NCBI GenBank assembly: GCA_014526335.1
Contig: JACTAT010000052.1
Span: forward strand, 5,035,493-5,099,492
Source of the DNA: Chrysaora quinquecirrha
Lineage: Eukaryota; Cnidaria; Scyphozoa; Semaeostomeae; Pelagiidae
DNA length: 64,000 bases
Direction: 5' to 3'
The notes under the pieces were generated by a model. The model was not told the origin of the DNA. It saw only the letters and a list, made by a program, of their open reading frames with translations, and made no database searches. Below, one piece after another: positions 44,530-57,720 of the stretch. A program made the position numbers and the translations under genes. Positions within the stretch are counted from its first letter, which is position 1. Every line of letters begins with the position of its first letter.

Positions 44530-46700
44530 GGAATCAAATGTCAGCTAATCGAAGAAGTAGGACATACCCAACTTTCTGGATCTTTGCGCCGTCTAATTGC
44601 CGTCAAAAAGGAACTAGCTGCCAAAGGTCGTTCTTTTCAATGGATGATCTTTGCTGTTAACGCAAGCTGGAACATGTTGCGGAAAATGAGCAAGGTCGCG
44701 TGATGGGAGGCCCCGCTTTGGACGCCACTCCCAAGTTTGAATAAAAATACGTCAAATAAATAGACAGAGTAAGTTTGATAAGGGATCTCAAAAATAGAAC
44801 ATAAAAATCCTTATAAAGCATGGAGCGAAAGAACCTGAAACTGCTCGACGGGATTGCTGAATGACCCAGCAAGTCCATTCACCATTTTAAGCTATGCTAT
44901 TATTGAAAAATCCATTTATAACGTGACTCATTTTCCTTTAATTTGAACCCTGCTATTTCTCGTTCTCTAATGATGGGGGTCTGTGAAATCACGGCAATCG
45001 CACTTTCCAGCAAACAAGGTCTACCAAAAACGAACTCAAATCTTGTCGATCATCCAACATATCATATAAAAGGCCACATCAGATAAGAGGCCTCCGTAAT
45101 AGAACTCTCAAAATACCCTTTCGAATTATAGTAATAAGGAAGAAACAGACTGAAAAAAACTTTTGAAGATAGGCCCATCTTAGGGGCTTATATGGACAAC
45201 AACCTCCCCTGCCCTCCACGCCTCGCAAAGTCCGAAATGCTTCCGAAACAACGATATCATAAAAAGCTGCTTATGACTCGAGTGGCTGCTGCAAAGAGCC
45301 ATATATTGGAGCAGCATTTCATTCCAGTAAAAGAGAGCTCGAGGTTTCAAAGCATAGCTACTAAGAATAATGAAGGTGGAATACACCTTTTCAACAAAGA
45401 GCCTCGTTTTCAAAATTTGCGAAAATTTGTTCATACAAATATTTTGACCCCAGATTCAGATTGAGCACCTACATTTTAGTGTTGAGGCAAATTTTCACGC
45501 TTCTATTCCTTAAGATGTTGATTTTATAGCGATGAAAAGTTTGAAAATCTATAAAGGATTTGACCGTGAAAAATCGCTCGGGGTGAAATTTTACACCCTC
45601 AGTCATTTTTCACGGTCAAATCCCTTATAACCTTTCAAACTTTAAATCGCTACAGAATCAACATTGTAAGGTCTAGAAGCGTAAAAATTTGCCTCAACGC
45701 TGAAACGAAGGTGTTGAATTCGAATCTGATGTCGAAATGTTTCTGTGACACAATTTTCAATTTTTTTGAAAACGAGGCCCTTAGTTGAAAAGGTGTATAA
45801 TGTGCTTTGCGCCAGTCATTATGATCTCAGAAGTAGAAGAACTAAATAGACCTCGACCCTCCATTGAGTTGACGTTACCATGGTTGGGTCTTTCGGGGTG
45901 CTGGAAGCAAGACAGGGTGGCGGGGGAGAAGCAGCAAATTAATGGCAAAACAACAGGAAAATCAAAGAAATTAGCAATTTGGATAGCAGTAAGGCAGCAG
46001 TCGCCCCGCTGCCTCCATGCTTTCGACATCCCTACGCTTAGCTATTGATACCAAAAGGTAGCTGGATTAAGCCCACACAGCACAGCAGTGTACGGCAAAA
46101 GGCAATAAATACAACTTAGCAGCTGATTGCCAAAAATATGTAGCTTTGAGGACTTTTGGGGGGATTCATCGTAAAACATAAGGGGTTTCAAAATAGGGTT
46201 ACTTTTCGCATCTAGCGCGACACCCTTCATTATCTGCGGATTTTACGAAGATTAATTTTGAACAGAACAGTTTTAATAAAGGATTTCTATTATTTCTACT
46301 TGTTTCTTTTATGGAAATTCGTATTCTTTTTATTCACTGTTTGGTTTTGTACTGTTAGAGCACTTAATTGTTCCAGATGTTGGGTATATTTCAATTACGA
46401 ACTGTCCACAAAAGTACAGAAGATCCTTTGACCAATGATAAAGAAAAAGTAAAAAGAAATGATTTATTGTAAAAGCCACACATGCAAAAGTTTCTTTTGA
46501 CTAGAAAGCTTGCCTAAATGTCATATGAAATACGCGAAATGCTAAATAATCGTCGAAAGCGCAGCTCAAATAAAGAATTTTTCGCCATTCATTAGGTCTG
46601 AAAATTACACCTGTTTTCATTTAGAACCATAAAACTTAGCCTAAGCCTGGAACTATACTAGTTTTCACAATCATTTCAGCTTTAAGATTTATTTATTTTG
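44530..46700. other. intergenic, no gene recognised
   Basis: Frames at 45192-45464 and 45785-46048 have no recognisable domains, splice context or codon pattern. A small inverted pair (AAAATCGCTCGGGGTGAAAT region against GGGTGTAAAATTTCACC, 45560-45640) suggests a further decayed foldback. Confidence 0.4.
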
Positions 46701-46705
46701 CTATA

Positions 46706-47110
46706 ATTACACGCTTTTTTATAAGGAACCACTTTATAAGGAACCTACATGTAGAAGGCCCGAAAATTTAAAGAACTTATACTACTTGGGAGAAAATAAC
46801 TAAAGAAATTTTGATTGTTGAATATTTTTATCACTGCAAACAATCAAGACTTACAATGCCGGTTCCTTTCATTTGCAGTCGAAAATCACATAAATTGTAC
46901 GTTACGCATGTATCAAATGTTTCCGTGAGTAGTCTCGAGCTTTGCTCACATCTAACTGTCTCTGTATAGTAGTCATGAAACTGAACATGCAGTTAAAATT
47001 AAGGAACTATTAAGGAACTTTTGGAACTACAATCGTCTCAAAAGAAGTCCAAAATAAGGAACTTTAAGAACTAGGCCTTGAGCTAGGTTCTTTATAAAAA
47101 AGCGTGTAAT
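46706..47110. mobile_element. MITE with ATTACACGCTTTTTTATAA ends
   Basis: The left end ATTACACGCTTTTTTATAAGG is inverted at the right (CTTTATAAAAAGCGTGTAAT). One-ended relatives lie at 11660-11720 (TACACGCTTTTAAAG) and 30655-30760. Non-autonomous, family unassigned. Confidence 0.65.
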
Positions 47111-48955
47111 GCCCTTTAGAACCTTGAAAAATGAATGTTACCTGTCCAGTGGTTAATGACAGTTTATGCGATGACCATGGGAAGTCTTATAGCATAGTAT
47201 GGCCAAAAAGCACACAATACGAAAAATTTGTTGGGGACCCTTTTTTGTCCGGGGCCATTTGTTCTTGAACTAAGAGAGCCTTAACTGAACTGCGTTACAC
47301 CACTGATCGAGGGTGTGCGCATCATCGAATAACCATTAGCGTCAAACGCGATAACATTTGCTGCAGCTTTCGCTTGCACTATCGAATCCTGTATCGAATC
47401 AAAAACAAAAGTTGAAAGGGATGAGATTTCCGAGAGTAAGCCCGAACTGATGACTCGCAGCAGTATTGCACCTTCTAACGGATTACCGTAGCATAAAGAC
47501 GGGTTCGCATAAAAGCAAAGTTATTGGAAATAGCAATCATTATATTTATTTTTTCTTCCTCTCACCGATACTGTCTATATTCCCTAAGTTGAATACTCCT
47601 TGTCTCTGTTTGTCTGAAGGATAAATAACAATGGTGGAAACACGGGAAAAAGAAAAGTCAAAACAACAAACACATAACATAAGGCACCGCGACTATTAGC
47701 AAGCAAAGCATCTCTGGAAAGAAATTTATTCTTACTTCATTTCACAAGATGTTGATAACAACAGAAATTTCTTCCAGATGAAGCTCTTTCAGCCATCTTA
47801 TTTGCTTTCCCACAACGCTAGCTTATCATCCCTCTCTTGTTCAGTGGCTTAACAAAAAGGTATGTGGGGTCCTTAGTGAAGAAAGAGGACTGAGGCCCCT
47901 TGTACCCCTGTCTTATTAGGGACTAGGGAGCTGCAAATATGTAAAGAAGCTTTTCGGACACTTGTATTTCCGTTAATTTTCGTCTGTCAGATTACACTCC
48001 TTCAAATCGTTAAAGAAGGCCGTAGGTTCCTCTCTGTTCAGCAAATTAGCAGAAAACTATGTAACTACAGTAAGTTGCTAAAAACATACCTGTACAAAAG
48101 ACAATTTCAAAGGCATATTGTTATAAGTTTTAGGTCTTACAAGCACTTTCTTACAAGAAAATACATTTATTTCATCTTAAAAACGATGACTTCATTTTGA
48201 CTTTATTTATAGGTTGGGGGTCCCCTTTTCATCCCTAAAAGCGTGGGCTCTTAGTGGTACGCCCTAAAGGTAACCTCCGTCGGCTACGCCACTGCTCTTG
48301 TTCCAAGCACATAAACCAGGTTTCGAAGCCCTGACACGAATCATATGTTCTGCTCAAAATCGACAACATCAATTCACTTATCCTTGATCTCAGTCAGCAT
48401 TAGAATGAGATCCCACATCCCAGTCGATCCCAGTCAGCATTAGAACAAGTAATTCTCTAAATGGCTTCAAACGAGGTCTCAGAAATTTCCTTCTAAACAC
48501 ATAGTATCAAATATGACCCTTTGGAAGAGGAGCACTACTGTTAGGTTGACTTAGGTACGATTTATGTGTATTAGCTTTTTGGTTAAACTTAGAATGTATA
48601 TTGCTGAAAGAGTATCGTGTATAAGGTTGATTAATAAATATAACTGTTCTAGATTCACTACACAAGTCGTTTGTAACTTGGCCAGATGCCAAAACAAGCC
48701 CCAACTTAAGCTGACCTGAACATTAAGCAACTTGAGGGCTCAATTTAATTACTGTAAGCAACTAAGAAGTCAAACAACCAAGCTTATTCTCTTTCTTGTG
48801 TTAGGAAATTGTTCTTCGTTCTTATGTTTTGCTTGTTGAAGTTCGTTAGCTAACGTTTTTCCACTTACTGTCTTCCAAAAGTCGTGTTATAGGCCTAACA
48901 GATGCCGATTTTGACCCGCGAAGTCAGGGGTGGCTAGTAGGTACAAAAAATGTTA
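47111..48955. other. intergenic with one unexplained minus-strand open stretch
   Basis: On the minus strand 47520 to 47281 is open for about 79 codons and ends in TAA. It has few internal ATG codons, hydrophobic and serine-rich content, and no recognised family. It could be a fragment of a retroelement or an exon of an unrecognised gene. Nothing else in the stretch is supported. Confidence 0.3.
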
Positions 48956-48959
48956 AGCA

Positions 48960-49020
48960 ATGTTTAAGCAACTTTGAGGGCTGGACGAAAGTCAAGTTGC
49001 TTATTAAAAAAAAGTGCATT
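48960..49020. repeat. dispersed repeat end (paired copy at 11586-11650)
   Basis: TTTAAGCAACTTTGAGGGCT...AGTCAAGTTGCTTATTAAAAAAAAGTGCATT, colinear with the copy in the Aurora intron. Confidence 0.5.
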
Positions 49021-49499
49021 CACGAGAAAAATCCCCTCACCCTTCAACAATGATACTATTGATAATTCTCTTGGCAGTCGTGCGAGGTTAGAAGAAGGTG
49101 GAAATTATTTGTTTAAATATTGTTTGAAGCGAGCTCTCATAGGTGAAACAGTAGTGTAATTTGATGCTTAGTTTTATTCAAACAGCGTACTCCAACCGTG
49201 AGCATTCTATGGTGTCCAGAGAAACACTTCTAGCGTTGAAAAATCTGGAATCTAAATCCTTAGTTAAATACCTTTGATGCATTGCAAACAAAAAAAATTA
49301 GAGTCAAACTTTCAAACTACGTGTAGCTGGTAGTTTATGAGGAGAAAATTGATTGACCCAGCTCCAGAAGTTTCTTTAGGCCTAAAATTTTGAATATTTA
49401 GTCCTGAATTTCTAAAATATCTAAATAGATGAAAGGTTATTAATTCTGAGTGAAGCTCAAAAACGTATTTATCAATCTTATTTGAATAATGTTTGAGTA

Positions 49500-49985
49500 C
49501 AAAACTGCAAAATTGCAATAAACGGAAAAAAATTATGATTTTGGGCATACTTTTAAAGCTTCTTTCCTCTGACACTCCTCAGAGTATTATGAATGTCAGA
49601 AAAAGACCGAAACAAAAACTGAATTGACTCTGTGTTTTGAATACCAATAAACTTGCAGGATGACCAATAGAAAAATAAATTGTCTTTAAGCAGTATAAAA
49701 TTTCAAAATTGAAAGAAAAGGTGGAAACATTTTCAGGCACACTCGAAAGCTTTTATGTCTGACATTCCTCAGAGTATGAACGTTAGAAACAGACCAAAAC
49801 ACTTGAAAAAGGCAGAATTTGTACCCAGATTCGTGCCCTACCATAAACCCTTTTACACCCAGATTTGTGCTTTGATCTGCATCTGGGTACAATTTCAGCC
49901 TTTTCAAGTGTTTCAGTCAGCTTCTGATGTTTATACTCTGAGGTGTCAGAGGAAGAAAGCTTCTAAGTATGCCCAAAAATGTTTT
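49500..49985. mobile_element. foldback MITE related to 20207-20538
   Basis: Left GACACTCCTCAGAGTATTATG and right ATACTCTGAGGTGTCAGAGG are inverted, flanked by GGCATACTTTTAAAGCTTC / GAAGCTTCTAAGTATGCCC. A further internal copy (CTGACATTCCTCAGAGTATG at 49758) shows that it is compound. Confidence 0.7.
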
Positions 49986-50255
49986 TTGTTGCTTTTTTCT
50001 TGTAATCTTAAAGAGACAAATTGAGAGAACAAACTCTTTTTGTCTACACAGAACTGGCCTTTTGGTTCTGATTTGATGTGGACTCCACATGGATTCCAAA
50101 ATGCTGACATGATGAAACATGGATCATTTTTGAATCATTAGCAGTCTCCTCAAAAAAACCAGTTTAACTTTAGAGAAAATTAAGAGAGAAAAAAGACACA
50201 ATAAAATATCAACTTATCTATTTCATGAAGATCTCAGCATTTCATAACGTTTATT

Positions 50256-52453
50256 TTACTGTGCATTAGAGTTTGGTCCTCTACGTCTTCCAAATGTTTG
50301 AACGTAGTTTACAAATCTTGAATTATATTGTGCACGTCTCTTTGCCCGTCCAGTCTTAGGCTTCTTCTTCTCTTGCTTCTCAACCTAAAAAATGGAAAAA
50401 TACACTCATTCTCGAGTTTTATAAATCCACTAATTTACACAGCATTAACAACAAATAAATATAAATAGTTATGGCGCTGAAGAAGGCCTGAAATATCCAA
50501 AATACAAAAGCCATAAGGAGAGTCTTTGGCTGTATGACTTAGAGAGTTCTTTGACCATCTCATCAAGCTCTATAGCTCAGCCAGACTGGAATGTTTGATT
50601 TTTGCACGGGCAAGTTGTAATGGCCTAAATTTGCAGTGTGCATTTTGGGCATCAAAAAACAACAGAAAGGTCACATGACCTAATGTTCTTCTATTGTTCA
50701 TGCCAACTGCACGGCCAATTTTAAAAAACCAGAACAGGGCTGCGCGGGCAATATCTTGCGGGCGCAGAGCAAACTTTCCAGTCTGGTAGCTCAGTGGCAT
50801 TGTGATTGGCTCTCTGATCATGAGTTTTGGGTCTAAGTCCCATCAATTATGGTAAAAATTTATACCTCAGCTAAATTGTGGTTGCTGTATAGGAATTTGT
50901 CATAAAAAACATACTGAAAGCATGTAAGTGGTGAATTGTTGTGCACAGCATCAGTACACCTTTGTTTTATAGATTTCTGCTGAAAAGTCTTTTTGTAAAA
51001 TCCGTTCTTGACACTGTGGTGCCCGTAATTTCTTTGCAATTGTGCATCTGGGATCTTGTTAAAATTGTGTGCCCTCTGGACAAACTGTCCCACGGGGGAA
51101 AAGTATCCCCATTAAGATTTTGACCTCACCTTTGGGGTATGAGACTTGACTTTACCAGCACGGGCCAAAGAACCGTGCACTTTACCTGGTAAAAGAAACA
51201 AAAAAATTAAGAAAATATTATTAGGAGTTAAAACATTACACTCTTTTTTTGATAAGAATATTGTTTATAAGAATATTGAGGCTCAGAATCATCCAATTTA
51301 TAAGAATATTGTAAGAATATGCTCAGCCTCAGCTCGCATATTTGTGCCTCATTTTTCAGCAGTTGCCTGTTTTGCAATGTTAAAACCAAACTTCATGATT
51401 GTTAAACAACATTCTTATTGTTATAATAGTTGAATTTTTCTTTTGCTCTGCCATTTCCTCGTAATTTTTCTTGAAAAAATAAGAATACTTTAAGAATATT
51501 TTCAGGCTCAAACAGCAAGGCACACTTCCTAGATACCGAGATCCTCCGCGTATCAGGTGATATTCCCCCGATCGAGGGATTGAAATCACGGACAGATCAG
51601 GCGATTATCCACCGATCGAGGGATTGAAATCGACAAATTGAGCCTGCGGCAAAAATGACCCCCATTTCGGTGGATTTTCTCTGCAGAAATGAATTCAGCG
51701 TCCAAAAATACCCGGGGTTGTCCGTTTCCATAAAGACTTTCGCCGTTGTTATTCTTGAGAAATTGAGAAAACATCAATTTTCGTTCTTATTTTCGGGTTA
51801 TTGGCTTTAAAATTTATACTTGTGTTCTACTTTTAATATTCCTGTTATTCCTAAATAGTTAATTTGGTTTTTCGCTGGTTTTTTATTTTCTTTTTTATCT
51901 ATATATCGGTTGATAACTAGGCCTGCTCTCTATCTTCATCACACTTGACAGAGCTAGCAACCTGCTTGCGAGTAGGATAAAGACCCGATCGGGAGATTAT
52001 CCCCCGATACGCAGAGGATCTCGATATCTAGGAAGTGTGCCTTGCTGTCAAAACAAAAATTTCTTAAGAATATTGAGGCTGGGCAAAATTTATTAGTATT
52101 CTTATAAAAAAAAAAAGTGTATTTAACTTCACACTGAAAAACATCCAAAAACAGCTAGCCAGCATTACAATATTCGGAAAATAAATGCGAATTAAGAAAT
52201 AAAACAAAATAAAATCAATTTCCATTAAATTACCTCCGAGCAAGCCAACACTGAGTGAGATTGTGCTTAGGGCCTGGACACCATTTTCAGCCAGAGAAAG
52301 TCCATCGACAAGTGGTTGGCCACCCAGAGTCAAAATTTGCGATTCTGCAGAAACGCCGGTCTCGGAAGCCAAAGTTTGCTTCAAATCAGCTACAGAGATA
52401 GCTGGATTAACATCCAAAGTGTTAGTTTGGCCAGATAGAACAAAGATCTGCAT
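50256..52453 (-). CDS. FAU: FAU: ubiquitin-like FUBI fused to ribosomal protein eS30, three exons
   Basis: Minus-strand exons: 52234-52453, 51130-51185, 50256-50384; GT/AG introns, 405 nt, 134 residues (human 133). Residues 1-74 are the ubiquitin-like domain ([10 protein letters not shown]...), ending in the cleavage site LLGG (71-74). Residues 75-134 are eS30: [18 protein letters not shown], then basic [38 protein letters not shown] and a terminal SNAQ. eS30 is a small-subunit ribosomal protein; FUBI is removed by processing during 40S maturation. The start is set by homology: the frame stays open upstream to 52579 but that part is not FUBI-like and should be leader. AATAAA (50250-50255) begins one base after the stop codon, so the 3' untranslated region is very short. 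Intron 1 is filled by a MITE. An intact, probably highly expressed housekeeping gene. Confidence 0.96.
50585..50790. repeat. dispersed repeat, second of a pair (other at 19550-19745)
   Basis: See the shared ordered blocks in the first copy. Here the repeat sits in FAU intron 2 and is flanked by tRNA-like TAGCTCAG sequences (50575 and 50788), suggesting a SINE-derived unit. Confidence 0.55.
51236..52123. mobile_element. nested MITE in FAU intron 1
   Basis: Outer ends TACACTCTTTTTTTGATAAGAA and TTCTTATAAAAAAAAAAAGTG are inverted. A second element is nested inside at about 51510-52052 with ends CAGCAAGGCACACTTCCTAG and CTAGGAAGTGTGCCTTGCTG. Within that, CCCCCGATCGAGGGATTGAA-type motifs occur twice (51561 and 51612). 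Confidence 0.75.
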
Positions 52454-52510
52454 TTTGATGGGTTTTTCTCGAAGAAAATTAGGAACACCGCAGCTCGCAG
52501 AAAATACAAC

Positions 52511-52525
52511 ACGAGGAAAGGAACG
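52511..52525 (-). promoter_or_regulatory. candidate 5' TOP start site of FAU
   Basis: On the minus strand TTCCTTTCCTCGTG lies about 65 bp upstream of the ATG. Ribosomal protein mRNAs in animals usually begin with a C followed by a pyrimidine tract of this kind. The match is short and no TATA is near, as usual for this class. Confidence 0.35.
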
Positions 52526-52836
52526 ACAAGAATTGAAATCCTCGTTTCGATGTTGCCCCGTTGTGGTGTAATGTCTCATACCCAGACCTCTTCATCCATG
52601 ACGTCACTAAGACGTGATCAGGGTCGTTGGCTGACCATCCATGTATGACCTATGGAGAGGATCGAAATCTTCAAACGGATTGAAATTTCTGAATATAGCA
52701 GTATAGTTTTAGTCACTTGTACTGAATCCATGTACACATACGAGTATCTAGTAGTATATATACATAGGATACATATTATATAGTGATGTGGCCTGCAACT
52801 GCCTGCAACTGCAGTTCCAACAGATGTCTTCTTGAA

Positions 52837-55800
52837 TATGGTGTATATAGTGTATATAGAGTATATATAAGTATATGAATGTATATACCGGTATATAGTT
52901 GCATATCTCATGCTCTCATAGATGTCTTCTTGAATATGGTGTATATAGTGTATATAGAGTATATATAAGTATATGGATGTATATACCGGTATATAGTTGC
53001 ATATCTCATGCTCTCATAGATGTCTCCTTGAATATGGTGTATATAGTGTATATAGAGTATATATAAGTATATGGATGTATATACCGGTATATAGTTGCAT
53101 ATCTCATGCTCTCATAGATGTCTTCTTGAATATGGTGTATATAGTGTATATAGAGTATATATAAGTATATGGATGTATATACCCGTATATAGTTGCATAT
53201 CCCATGCTCTCACAGATGTCTTCTTGAATAGGGTTTATATAGTGTATATAGAGTATATATAAGTATATGGATGCATATACCGGCATATAGTTGCATATCT
53301 CATGCTCTCATAGATGTCTTCTTGAATATGGTGTATATAGTGTATATAGAGTATATATAAGTATATGGATGTATATACCCGTATATAGTTGCATATCCCA
53401 TGCTCTCACAGATGTCTTCTTGAATATGGTTTATATAGTGTATATAGAGTATATATAAGTATATGGATGTATATACCCGTATATAGTTGCATATCCCATG
53501 CTCTCACAGATGTCTTCTTGAATATGGTTTATATAGTGTATATAGAGTATATATAAGTATATGGATGTATATACCCGTATATAGTGACCCAACCTATGCT
53601 CTCATAGATGTCTTCTTGAATATGGTGTATATAGTGTATATAGAGTATATATAAGTATATGGATGTATATACCGGTATATAGTTGCATATCTCATGCTCT
53701 CATAGATGTCTTCTTGAATATGGTGTATATAGTGTATATAGAGTATATATAAGTATATGGATGTATATACCGGTATATAGTTGCATATCTCATGCTCTCA
53801 TAGATGTCTTCTTGAATATAGTGTATATAGTGTATATAGATTATATATAAGTATATGGATGTATATACCCGTATATAGTTGCATATCTCATGCTCTCAGA
53901 GATGTCTTCTTGAATATGGTGTATATAGTGTATATAGAGTATATATAAGTATATGGATGTATATACCGGTATATAGTTGTTGCATATCTCATGCTCTCAT
54001 AGATGTCTTCTTGAATATGGTGTATATAGTGTATATAGAGTATATATAGGTATATTGATGTATATACCCGTATATAGTGACCCAACCTATGCTCTCATAG
54101 ATGTCTTCTTGAATAGGGTTTATATAGTGTATATAGAGTATATATAAGTATATGGATGTATATACCCGTATATAGTTGCATATCCCATGCTCTCATAGAT
54201 GTCTTCTTGAATAGGGTGTATAGTGTATATAGAGTATATTTAAGTATATGGATGTATATACCGTATATAGTGACCCAACCTATGCTCTCATAGATGTCTT
54301 CTTGAATATGGTGTATATAGTGTATATAGAGTATATATAAGTATATGGATGTATATACGGTATATAGTTGCATATCTCATGCTCTCATAGATGTCTCCTT
54401 GAATATGGTGTATATAGTGTATATAGAGTATATATAAGTATATGGATGTATATACGGTATATAGTTGCATATCTCATGCTCTCATAGATGTCTTCTTGAA
54501 TATGGTGTATATAGTGTATATAGAGTATATATAAGTATATGGATGTATATACCCGTATATAGTTGCATATCCCATGCTCTCACAGATGTCTTCTTGAATA
54601 GGGTTTATATAGTGTATATAGAGTATATATAAGTATATGGATGCATATACCGGCATATAGTTGCATATCTCATGCTCTCATAGATGTCTTCTTGAATATG
54701 GTGTATATAGTGTATATAGATTATATATAAGTATATGGATGTATATACCCGTATATAGTTGCATATCTCATGCTCTCAGAGATGTCTTCTTGAATATGGT
54801 GTATATAGTGTATATAGAGTATATATAAGTATATGGATGTATATACCGGTATATAGTTGTTGCATATCTCATGCTCTCATAGATGTCTTCTTGAATATGG
54901 TGTATATAGTGTATATAGAGTATATATAGGTATATTGATGTATATACCCGTATATAGTGACCCAACCTATGCTCTCATAGATGTCTTCTTGAATAGGGTT
55001 TATATAGTGTATATAGAGTATATATAAGTATATGGATGTATATACCCGTATATGGTTGCATATCCCATGCTCTCATAGATGTCTTCTTGAATAGGGTGTA
55101 TAGTGTATATAGAGTATATTTAAGTATATGGATGTATATACCCGTATATAGTGACCCAACCTATGCTCTCATAGATGTCTTCTTGAATATGGTGTATATA
55201 GTGTATATAGAGTATATATAAGTATATGGATGTATATACCGGTATATAGTTGCATATCTCATGCTCTCATAGATGTCTCCTTGAATATGGTGTATATAGT
55301 GTATATAGAGTATATATAAGTATATGGATGTATATACCGGTATATAGTTGCATATCTCATGCTCTCATAGATGTCTTCTTGAATATGGTGTATATAGTGT
55401 ATATAGAGTATATATAAGTATATGGATGTATATACCCGTATATAATTGCATATCCCATGCTCTCACAGATGTCTTCTTGAATATGGTTTATATAGTGTAT
55501 ATAGAGTATATATAAGTATATGGATGTATATACCCGTATATAGTGACCCAACCTATGCTCTCATAGATGTCTTCTTGAATATGGTGTATATAGTGTATAT
55601 AGAGTATATATAAGTATATGGATGTATATACGGTATATAGTTGCATATCTCATGCTCTCATAGATGTCTTCTTGAATATGGTGTATATAGTGTATATAGA
55701 GTATATATAAGTATATGGATGTATATACCGGTATATAGTTGCATATCTCATGCTCTCATAGATGTCTTCTTGAATATAGTGTATATAGTGTATATAGATT

Positions 55801-56540
55801 ATATATAAGTATATGGATGTATATACCCGTATATAGTTGCATATCTCATGCTCTCAGAGATGTCTTCTTGAATATGGTGTATATAGTGTATATAGAGTAT
55901 ATATAAGTATATGGATGTATATACCGGTATATAGTTGCATATCTCATGCTCTCATAGATGTCTTCTTGAATATGGTGTATATAGTGTATATAGTGTATAT
56001 AGAGTATATATACCCAACCTATGTATATGGATGTATATACCCGTATATAGTTGCATATCCCATGCTCTCATAGATGTCTTCTTGAATAGGGTGTATAGTG
56101 TATATAGAGTATATATAAGTATATGGATGTATATACCCGTATATAGTGACCCAACCTATGCTCTCATAGATGTCTTCTTGAATATGGTGTATATAGTGTA
56201 TATAGAGTATATATAGGTATATTGATGTATATACCCGTATATAGTTGCATATCTCATGCTCTCATAGATGTCTTCTTGAATATGGTGTATATAGTGTATA
56301 TAGAGTATATATAAGTATATTGATGTATATACCCGTATATAGTTGCATATCCCATATGCTCTCATAGATGTCTTCTTGAATATGGTGTATATAGTGTATA
56401 TAGAGTATATATAGGTATATTGATGTATATACCCGTATATAGTTGCATATCCCATATGCTCTCATAGATGTCTTCTTGAATATGGTGTATATTGTGTATA
56501 TAGAGTATATATAAGTATATGGATGTATATACCCGTACAT
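52837..56540. repeat. 98-bp AT-rich satellite, left array (about 38 units)
   Basis: Unit of 98 bp (copy starts 52921, 53019, 53117 and so on) containing GATGTCTTCTTGAATATGG, GTGTATATAGTGTATATAG, and TATACCGGTATA or TATACCCGTATA, then GTTGCATATCTCATGCTCTC. Some stretches are repeated at higher order: 53888-54085 and 54768-54965 are the same. One variant replaces GTTGCATATC with GTGACCCAACC. The many short frames here are satellite translation. Confidence 0.97.
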
Positions 56541-57231
56541 TGTTGTAAGAGAAAGAGTGCTGAAATTTGGTTTTTGTCATGCAACTTTTTAATATCAACG
56601 TATCAGTATACTATATGAATTTTCTACCATCATGGTCGTAATCATCATTATAATTATCGTCATAATCCTGACAAACTGATGAACTAAGCATGGCATTGAA
56701 CATTGCTGATGAGGTATGTTCTACGATAGTTAATGCCAAAATTATAATATTAGAAACCCATTTTAGCTAGCTACAAAGTTAGAGTCCTTAGAGTCTCTAA
56801 CAACAAAACTATAACAAAAATCAGATAAACGTAAGTTGACATATGTAAACAGCAACATAAACATAATTAACATAATTAACAGGGCCGTCGCTAGGACTCA
56901 ACGACTGGGGGAGGGGGGTGTAGCTCGGTATTTTGCCGACAAAATGGGCGTGGCTTTCTAGAGATGGGTGTTGCTTGACTGTTGCTCTTTCCTTGGCGAA
57001 TTTCTTTATGTTTCCCATGCTTTGCACACAACCGTCAGCCCAGGAATATTATGCTTCAATGATAGAACATCATATTGAAATGGGGGACACACATGCAAGA
57101 GGGGTCTGGGGGCATGCTCCCCCGGGAAAATTTTGAAAATTTTGAACTCTAAAATGCCGTGAAACACAACCTTTTCAGCAGTTGAACAACAACATTGTAA
57201 TCATTTGCCAGTTTGATTCTTGTATACGCTG
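56541..57231 (+). repeat. inner arm of the second inverted repeat, left
   Basis: Nearly identical in inverted orientation to 60173-60863 (sum of coordinates 117404). It includes the short block GGGGGCATGCTCCCCCGGGA near 57107, a motif common at the ends of repeats in invertebrate genomes. No coding content. Confidence 0.95.
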
Positions 57232-57234
57232 TAT

Positions 57235-57407
57235 ATATAGTAAGGCAGAAACACCGCGGCACAAGACACAAAAGACAACTATGTTTTTTGTTTGCTAATA
57301 TTTCGCCCTGCCAAGCAGGGCTTCTTCAGAGTTATATATATGTATAAAAAACTAAAAAACATAGTTGTCTTTTGTGTCTTGCGCCGCGGTGTTTCTGCCT
57401 TACTATA
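57235..57407. mobile_element. 173-bp foldback element
   Basis: ATATAGTAAGGCAGAAACAC at the left and GTGTTTCTGCCTTACTATAT at the right continue as ~50-bp nearly perfect inverted repeats around a short loop (GCCCTGCCAAGCAGGGC). It sits exactly at the inner boundary of the left arm and is absent from the right arm. Confidence 0.85.
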
Positions 57408-57539
57408 TTTATTCAACTCTTCGCCGCAAGAAGCTCTCTAGCTGAAAGCAAGCAGTAAGCTAAGTGGTCTTTTCTTCTTTTTCTAAGTGCAAGGAAAGGA
57501 ATGAAATTGGAAACATATGTGAACATTTGCACATAAATT

Positions 57540-57720
57540 ATGAAGTTGCTGCTCCAATTTTAACTATGATGTAGTGAATCAAAATCGCATGCGGTTGTGA
57601 TTTAAAAAGAGTAAAGTGCCTTTTTATCTATGGCGTACTGCATTGATGCACCTGGAAGGCTATACAGCAACCTGTGGGGGGAGGGGTTCGGTCGATCCAA
57701 TTTTGTTAGAGACTTGCTGC
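57540..57720. repeat. direct repeat, left copy
   Basis: Shares AAATTATGA.GTTGCT.CTCCAATTTTAACTA, AATCGCAT, GTGCCTTTTT and ATGGCGTA.T.CATTGATGCACC in order with 59550-59715, same orientation. The two copies bracket about 1.83 kb. Divergence is roughly 20 percent by eye. Confidence 0.7.

Noticed and set aside
52064..52579. Single 171-codon minus-strand frame as one protein
   Set aside because: Only 52234-52453 is FUBI coding. The rest is 5' leader upstream of the homologous start and intron 1 read-through.
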